Positions 6,214-10,061 of a DNA stretch of 10,061 bases are shown here, piece after piece. The position numbers were made by a program, and so were the translations under genes. The first letter of the stretch is position 1. Each line of letters opens with the position of its first letter. Below the pieces are notes generated by a model. That model was not told where the DNA came from. It saw only the letters and a list, made by a program, of their open reading frames with translations, and made no database searches. Source of the DNA: Streptomyces sp. WM6378 (GTDB taxonomy: Bacteria > Actinomycetota > Actinomycetes > Streptomycetales > Streptomycetaceae); assembly GCF_001279695.1 (NCBI RefSeq), contig NZ_LGDD01000052.1, forward strand, positions 1 through 10,061, read 5' to 3'.

Positions 6214-6253
6214 TACTCATCCGGTACTCATCCGCGAGCCCCCGTACTCACCG
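6214..6253. promoter_or_regulatory. Three direct repeats of TACTCAtCCG
   Basis: TACTCATCCG starts at 6214 and again at 6225; a third copy with one change, TACTCACCG, starts at 6245. Offsets of 11 and 20 bases put the copies on nearly the same helix face. They lie about 45-85 bases ahead of the minus-strand 129-aa gene and 110-150 bases ahead of XPB, so a regulator could act on either. No matching regulator is visible. Confidence 0.4.
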
Positions 6254-6328
6254 CCGACACCGGGTGCCCGCACCCGCGCACCCCATGCGCGACCCACCGA
6301 AGCCGCAGATACGGCAGACTGGAAGTTT

Positions 6329-6348
6329 GCCCGCCCTGCCCGGCGGGC
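6329..6348 (+). promoter_or_regulatory. GC-rich hairpin in the XPB leader
   Basis: Perfect 7-bp stem GCCCGCC/GGCGGGC with a CTGCCC loop, ending 8 bases before the GGAAGGG ribosome site of XPB. It could limit ribosome access or stabilise the message. No ligand-binding riboswitch fold is evident. Confidence 0.4.
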
Positions 6349-6365
6349 CATCCGTCGGAAGGGAC

Positions 6366-8018
6366 ATGCCCCAGGTGACCGGACCACTCATCGTCCAGAG
6401 CGACAAGACCCTGCTCCTGGAGGTCGACCACGAGCAGGCCGACGCCTGCCGTCGCGCCATCGCGCCCTTCGCGGAGCTGGAGCGGGCCCCCGAGCACATC
6501 CACACCTACCGGGTGACGCCGCTGGGCCTGTGGAACGCGCGGGCGGCCGGGCACGACGCGGAGCAGGTCGTGGACGCGCTGGTCGAGTACTCGCGCTACC
6601 CCGTTCCGCACGCCCTGCTCGTCGACATCGCCGAGACGATGGCCCGCTACGGCCGGCTCACCCTGAGCAAGCACCCCACCCACGGCCTCGTCCTGACCTC
6701 GACCGACCGGCCCGTACTCGAAGAGATCCTGCGCTCCAAGAAGGTCACCCCGCTGGTCGGCGCCCGCATCGACGCGGACACGGTCGCCGTGCACCCCTCC
6801 GAGCGCGGCCAGATCAAGCAGACCCTGCTGAAGCTGGGCTGGCCGGCCGAGGACCTCGCCGGGTACGTCGACGGCGAGGCGCACCCCATCGAGCTCGCCG
6901 AGGACGGCTGGGCGCTGCGTCCGTACCAGAAGCAGGCCGTCGAGGGCTTCTGGCACGGCGGCAGCGGCGTGGTCGTGCTGCCCTGCGGCGCCGGAAAGAC
7001 GCTGGTCGGGGCCGGGGCGATGGCCGAGGCGAAGGCGACCACGCTGATCCTGGTCACCAACACGGTCTCGGCCCGCCAGTGGAAGCACGAGCTGGTGAAG
7101 CGGACGAGTCTGACCGAGGACGAGATCGGCGAGTACAGCGGCACGAAGAAGGAGATCCGCCCGGTCACGATCGCGACGTACCAGGTCCTCACCACCCGCC
7201 GTAAGGGCGTGTACGCGCACCTGGAGCTGTTCGACTCGCGGGACTGGGGCCTGATCGTCTACGACGAGGTGCACCTGCTGCCCGCGCCGGTCTTCAAGTT
7301 CACCGCCGATCTGCAGGCGCGCAGGCGGCTCGGTCTGACCGCGACGCTGGTCCGTGAGGACGGGCGCGAGTCGGACGTCTTCTCGCTCATCGGGCCCAAG
7401 CGCTTCGACGCGCCGTGGAAGGAGATCGAGGCGCAGGGCTACATCGCGCCCGCCGACTGCGTCGAGGTCCGGGTCAATCTGACGGACGCCGAGCGCCTCG
7501 CGTACGCGACCGCCGAGACCGAGGAGAAGTACCGCTTCTGCGCGACGACCGCGACGAAGCGGAAGGTCACGGAGGCGCTGGTACGGAAGTTCGCGGGCCA
7601 GCAGATCCTCGTCATCGGCCAGTACATCGACCAACTCGACGAGCTGGGCGAGCACTTGAACGCGCCCGTGATCAAGGGCGAGACCACCAACGCCCAGCGC
7701 GAGAAGCTGTTCGGCGCGTTCAGGGAAGGGGAGATCTCCGTTCTCGTCGTGTCCAAGGTCGCCAACTTCTCGATCGACCTTCCCGAGGCGACCGTCGCCA
7801 TCCAGGTGTCGGGCACGTTCGGCTCCCGGCAGGAGGAGGCCCAGCGCCTGGGCCGGGTCCTGCGCCCGAAGGCGGACGGGCACCAGGCCCACTTCTACTC
7901 GGTGGTCGCCCGGGACACCATCGACCAGGACTTCGCGGCCCACCGCCAGCGCTTCCTGGCCGAACAGGGCTACGCCTACCGGATCATGGACGCGGACGAA
8001 CTCCTGGCGGACAACTGA
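6366..8018 (+). CDS. xpb: DNA repair helicase XPB (superfamily 2, ATP-dependent 3'-5')
   Basis: 550 aa from the ATG at 6366, with GGAAGGG just ahead; the in-frame ATG at 6264 would add residues unlike the family and has no ribosome site. Residues about 8-165 form the N-terminal XPB/Helicase_C_3 domain. Residues about 180-350 form helicase domain 1: RPYQKQAVEGFW (Q-like motif), LPCGAGKT Walker A at 205-212, DEVH at 300-303, TAT at 325-327 and the XPB-specific RED motif R330-E331-D332. Residues about 360-550 form helicase domain 2: SKVANFSIDLPEA (motif V) and QRLGRVLR (motif VI) at 493-500. All catalytic residues are present and length is normal for bacterial XPB (known as ErcC3 in Mycobacterium tuberculosis). 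Family members unwind DNA 3' to 5' using ATP. Eukaryotic XPB opens DNA in TFIIH; the bacterial role is less settled because UvrABC performs excision repair. It lies 2.5 kb from the 826-aa protein that shares its N-terminal domain. Confidence 0.97.
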   Translation: MPQVTGPLIVQSDKTLLLEVDHEQADACRRAIAPFAELERAPEHIHTYRVTPLGLWNARAAGHDAEQVVDALVEYSRYPVPHALLVDIAETMARYGRLTLSKHPTHGLVLTSTDRPVLEEILRSKKVTPLVGARIDADTVAVHPSERGQIKQTLLKLGWPAEDLAGYVDGEAHPIELAEDGWALRPYQKQAVEGFWHGGSGVVVLPCGAGKTLVGAGAMAEAKATTLILVTNTVSARQWKHELVKRTSLTEDEIGEYSGTKKEIRPVTIATYQVLTTRRKGVYAHLELFDSRDWGLIVYDEVHLLPAPVFKFTADLQARRRLGLTATLVREDGRESDVFSLIGPKRFDAPWKEIEAQGYIAPADCVEVRVNLTDAERLAYATAETEEKYRFCATTATKRKVTEALVRKFAGQQILVIGQYIDQLDELGEHLNAPVIKGETTNAQREKLFGAFREGEISVLVVSKVANFSIDLPEATVAIQVSGTFGSRQEEAQRLGRVLRPKADGHQAHFYSVVARDTIDQDFAAHRQRFLAEQGYAYRIMDADELLADN

Positions 8019-8036
8019 GAGTTGGCCACGACACCT

Positions 8037-8062
8037 CTGGCTTGCAGGGCCACCACGGCCAG
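8037..8062 (+). terminator. Weak candidate terminator after XPB
   Basis: CTGGC (8037-8041) pairs with GCCAG (8058-8062); alternatively GGCC-accac-GGCC (8048-8060). It begins 18 bases beyond the XPB stop, in the spacer before the convergent pseudogene. Stability is modest and there is no U-tract. Confidence 0.3.
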
Positions 8063-8098
8063 CCTCACCAGCGCGTAAGAGGAGGCCAACGGCTGCTG

Positions 8099-8659
8099 TC
8101 AGAGCGGTAGTTGAAGGTCCAGATCGCCTGCGTGCGGTACGAGCCGGAGGCTGCGGGCGGTGAAGACGAGGGCGAGGGCTGCGGCCGCCGCGCGAGCATC
8201 CCCTGCAGGGACTGGAAATCCCAGAGTACGAGGCAGGCGAGCGCGAGGTTGACCTGCCCGAAGAGCAGGGCCTGGAAGACGGGCTCCAGCCAGAGCGCGG
8301 CGGCGGTGGCGGCGAGTACGTAGCGAGGGCGGGGCTTGACGCCCGCGAAGCGACAGGAGCACCAGGAGTGCGAGCAGCACGGCGATGCCGCCGCAGAAGG
8401 CCGACTTGAGTACAGGGAGCGGCACATGCGCGGCCGGCACGAAGAGCAGGGTCGCGAACGGGGGGTAGGTGGCGGGCAGCTGCCACGCGGTGACGGTGAA
8501 CCCGTACAAGGAGGTGGCGCTCGCGACGGCCGCACCCTCCGCCCGGTAGACCAGGTCGTCCGCCATGGGAATCCGCAGCGCGAGGCCGAGCGCTGCAAGT
8601 GCGGCAAGCGAAGCGGCGAGAAGAACCGAGCCAACGGCACGCAGTGAACGATCGGTCAC
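8099..8659 (-). pseudogene. Frameshifted, truncated GT87-type membrane glycosyltransferase remnant
   Basis: Reading from a GTG at 8659, the first ~105 codons resemble the start of GT87 (DUF2029) polyprenol-linked glycosyltransferases: a membrane helix (VLLAASLAALAALGLAL), then DDLVYRAEGAAV, LYGFTVTAWQLPATYPPFA and a second helix. The homology then moves to another minus frame near 8343-8356 and continues as FAGVKPRPRYVLAATAAA, LWLEPVFQALLFGQVNLALA, CLVLWDF. After about 8215 no frame gives a recognisable continuation, although a third frame has TTALTAAVGLLL, similar to a later GT87 segment. GT87 proteins are about 400 aa, so over half is lost. The repeat-like TCGCTTCGCGGG at the break would fit loss of one 5-base CGCTT unit. 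These are actinobacterial mannosyltransferase-like enzymes that use lipid-linked sugar in the membrane. No strong ribosome site precedes the GTG. A sequencing error could explain the frameshift but not the missing C-terminus. Confidence 0.72.
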
Positions 8660-8706
8660 CCGAAGTGACCCTACTGGGGCGGGTGATCAGCGCACGGAAG
8701 CCGCAC

Positions 8707-8724
8707 CCGTCGGGGCCGTCGGGG
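8707..8724. repeat. 9-bp perfect tandem duplication
   Basis: CCGTCGGGG occurs twice head to tail (8707-8715 and 8716-8724), ending one base before the TGA of the 66-aa gene on the minus strand. It is probably replication slippage in GC-rich DNA. Confidence 0.5.
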
Positions 8725-8725
8725 C

Positions 8726-8926
8726 TCAGTTCCGGCGGTGGACGCCTGCCTCCTCCGCGTACTCCCCCATGACGACCACGCTGAACGCGGCACCGGCGAG
8801 GACCTTGGCGGCACGGACCGCGTTGCCGATCATGTGGGTACGGTGAGGGGCGGCACCCGAGGCGGTGGCGCCCTTGGGGACGTTGGGGCGGGCCGAGGGG
8901 GCTGGGGTGAAGGTCGCTGTACTCAT
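8726..8926 (-). CDS. Small conserved-looking hypothetical protein
   Basis: 66 aa from the ATG at 8926. Third-position GC is high throughout this part and drops in the 20 upstream codons, so I prefer this start to the in-frame GTG at 8986. GGAG lies only two bases before the ATG, closer than ideal; a short leader or leaderless start is possible. Residues 1-28 are Pro/Ala/Thr-rich and probably disordered; residues 29-53 (HRTHMIGNAVRAAKVLAGAA, then FSVVVMGEY) form a hydrophobic or amphipathic helix, followed by an acidic-basic tail EYAEEAGVHRRN. One membrane-associated helix is plausible. I do not recognise a family. It is divergent from the ECF sigma gene across 188 bases and could be a target or partner, but there is no sequence evidence of an anti-sigma function. 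Confidence 0.65.
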   Translation of the reverse strand: MSTATFTPAPSARPNVPKGATASGAAPHRTHMIGNAVRAAKVLAGAAFSVVVMGEYAEEAGVHRRN

Positions 8927-9011
8927 ATCTCCATGATGGATTCCGGACAACCCAGGCACATCGCTCCCGGGGCTGAACCTCCTCACCCCCCACGTAGTCC
9001 TCTGGTCCGAC

Positions 9012-9026
9012 CCCGTCCCCTACGGG
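9012..9026. promoter_or_regulatory. CCCGT-N5-ACGGG inverted repeat
   Basis: CCCGT (9012-9016), CCCCT, ACGGG (9022-9026), lying 24 bases before the -35 box of the ECF promoter and in the upstream region of the 66-aa gene. It could be an operator, but 5-bp arms occur often by chance at this GC content. Confidence 0.22.
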
Positions 9027-9050
9027 TATGAGCAACGATCTCCACCCAGC

Positions 9051-9077
9051 TGTCACATCGGCCCCCTCCCCCTTGTC
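9051..9077 (+). promoter_or_regulatory. ECF41-type promoter (TGTCACA-N16-TGTC), likely autoregulated
   Basis: TGTCACA at 9051-9057 matches fully the -35 box described for ECF41 sigma factors, and TGTC at 9074-9077 matches three of four bases of the CGTC -10 box, with exactly the 16-base spacing. Transcription would begin near 9084, about 30 bases before the ATG at 9115, leaving room for the GGAGG at 9099-9103. ECF41 factors are known to act on promoters like this. The consensus is from memory. Confidence 0.65.
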
Positions 9078-9114
9078 AGAGCAGTGCCACCACGCGACGG
9101 AGGAATGACGAGAC

Positions 9115-10023
9115 ATGCCAGAGACGGACGACGACGAATACCTCGCGCAGCGCTTCGAGGAGCACCGCGGGCACCTGCGTGCGGTGGCGTACCGGATGCT
9201 CGGTTCGCTCAGCGAGGCCGAGGACGCCGTCCAGGAGGGCTGGCTGCGGGCCAGCCGCGCGGACAGCGGCGCGGTCGACAACCTGGGCGGCTGGCTGACC
9301 ACGATCGTCGGCCGGATCTGCCTGAACATGCTGCGGTCGCGGAGCACGCGGCGGGAGGCGGCGCTGGACGTGGAGGAGTACGAGTACGTCCACGTGCCGG
9401 ATCCGATCGTGGGCCCGGTGGACGTGGTGGACCCGGAGCAGGAGGTGCTGCTCGCGGACTCGGTGGGCCTGGCGCTGATGGTGGTCCTGGAGACCCTGAG
9501 CCCCGCGGAACGTCTCTCCTTCGTCCTGCACGACATGTTCGCGGTGCCGTTCGAGGACATCGCGCCGATCGTGGACAAGACGCCGGCGGCGACGCGTCAG
9601 CTGGCGAGCCGGGCGCGGCGGCGGGTGCAGGGCCGGGCGCCGTCGCCGTCCGTTGACCGCGCCCGCCAGCGCGAGGTGGTGGACGCGTTCATCTCGGCCG
9701 CGCGAGGGGGCGACTTCGAGGCCCTCCTCGCGCTCCTCGACCCGGACGTTCTGCTGCGGGCGGATGCGGGGTCACTGCCGGCGACGAAGCTGGTGCGGGG
9801 TGCGCGGGTGGTGGCCGAACAGGCCTACACCTTCCGCAAGTTCGCGGCCCTCAACCGTCCGGTCCTCATCAATGGCATGCCGGGCATCGTGGCGGCGAAG
9901 GACGGCCGTGCGTTCTCGCTGCTGTCCTTCACGCTGGGCGAGGACGGCCGGATCACGGAGCTGAACATCCTGGCGGACCCGAAGCGGATGGCAGAGCTGG
10001 ACGTGTCGTTCCTGACGGGGTGA
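9115..10023 (+). CDS. ECF sigma factor with SnoaL-like C-terminal domain (ECF41/SigJ type)
   Basis: 302 aa from the ATG at 9115, with GGAGG 11 bases upstream, a rather long gap. Residues about 11-78 form sigma region 2 (HLRAVAYRMLGSLSEAEDAV, then QEGWLRASR and NLGGWLTTIVGRICLNMLRS). Residues about 118-172 form region 4 with its helix-turn-helix (LETLSPAERLSFVLHDMF, then PFEDIAPIVDKTPAATRQLA and SRARRRVQ). Residues about 183-297 form a SnoaL/NTF2-like domain (VDAFISAARGGDFEALLALL). There is no linked anti-sigma gene; in this group the C-terminal domain itself modulates activity. Signature motifs usual in ECF41 (WLPEP linker, DGGGR, NPDKL) are present only in altered form: APSP, RADAGS at 215-220 and ADPKRM at 287-292, so it may belong to a related subgroup. 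The carboxymuconolactone decarboxylase or oxidoreductase partner often next to ECF41 genes is not upstream; it might lie beyond the window. The family call is firm, the subgroup less so. Confidence 0.93.
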   Translation: MPETDDDEYLAQRFEEHRGHLRAVAYRMLGSLSEAEDAVQEGWLRASRADSGAVDNLGGWLTTIVGRICLNMLRSRSTRREAALDVEEYEYVHVPDPIVGPVDVVDPEQEVLLADSVGLALMVVLETLSPAERLSFVLHDMFAVPFEDIAPIVDKTPAATRQLASRARRRVQGRAPSPSVDRARQREVVDAFISAARGGDFEALLALLDPDVLLRADAGSLPATKLVRGARVVAEQAYTFRKFAALNRPVLINGMPGIVAAKDGRAFSLLSFTLGEDGRITELNILADPKRMAELDVSFLTG

Positions 10024-10059
10024 GGGGGGCGGGGCCGGGGGGCTGGGGCGGGGGCGGGG
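10024..10059 (+). other. Six consecutive G-runs, possible G-quadruplex
   Basis: Directly after the ECF stop codon come runs of 6, 4, 6, 4, 5 and 4 G separated by one or two bases. Loops this short favour a stable quadruplex in DNA or mRNA. In very GC-rich DNA such runs are not rare. No gene is visible in the last 38 bases. Confidence 0.4.
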
Positions 10060-10061
10060 CG

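Noticed and set aside
8923..8934. Three-codon minus-strand reading frame (ATG GAG ATA TGA) overlapping the 66-aa start
   Set aside because: The ATGA overlap could couple translation, but such short frames are common by chance and it has only a weak ribosome site.
6228..9578. A 1116-codon open frame on the minus strand opposite XPB
   Set aside because: It is antisense to clear XPB and sigma-factor coding sequence, Arg/Gly/Pro-rich, and resembles no family.
1..10061. CRISPR arrays, tRNA/rRNA genes, transposases or integrase sites
   Set aside because: No evenly spaced repeats, cloverleaf sequence, DDE-type protein or attachment-site duplication was found by eye on either strand.

Overview
The window is very GC-rich DNA with strong G/C preference at third codon positions, GTG as well as ATG starts, and several short intergenic repeats that I recognise from memory as common in Streptomyces. 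I read it as a Streptomyces (or close relative) chromosome segment. It looks like conserved chromosomal genes with a few accessory or decaying pieces. I see no phage, transposon, CRISPR, tRNA or rRNA signal.

Layout, left to right. (1) 133-1176, minus: a 347-aa membrane protein with an N-terminal helical region resembling HAAS domains and a C-terminal multi-helix membrane part. (2) 1366-3846, plus: an 826-aa Helicase_C_3/WYL-type protein, divergent from gene 1 across a spacer with a perfect 8+8 bp inverted repeat. (3) 3847-4178: a gene-free, repeat-packed space between convergent genes. (4) 4179-5369 and 5395-5646, minus: a two-gene unit, an NfeD-like OB-fold protein followed by an SPFH/flotillin-like protein with no membrane anchor. 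(5) 5779-6168, minus: a small membrane protein. (6) 6366-8018, plus: bacterial XPB, a superfamily 2 DNA repair helicase with all key motifs. (7) 8099-8659, minus: a frameshifted, truncated remnant of a GT87-type membrane glycosyltransferase. (8) 8726-8926, minus: a 66-aa unknown protein. (9) 9115-10023, plus: an ECF sigma factor with a SnoaL-like C-terminal domain (ECF41/SigJ type), preceded by a near-consensus ECF41 promoter that suggests autoregulation.

The most interesting signal is the relation between genes 2 and 6. The 826-aa protein carries, at about residues 533-690, a domain that aligns by eye over its whole length with the first ~165 residues of XPB. In Mycobacterium tuberculosis, as I recall, the equivalents (Rv0862c and Rv0861c/ercC3) are neighbours. 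Here they lie on the same strand but are separated by the opposite-strand SPFH/NfeD/membrane block. This suggests a helicase plus partner, with an envelope-associated module inserted between them. Other points worth a look are a repeat hairpin present twice with compensatory stem changes, and a symmetric promoter-like inverted repeat.
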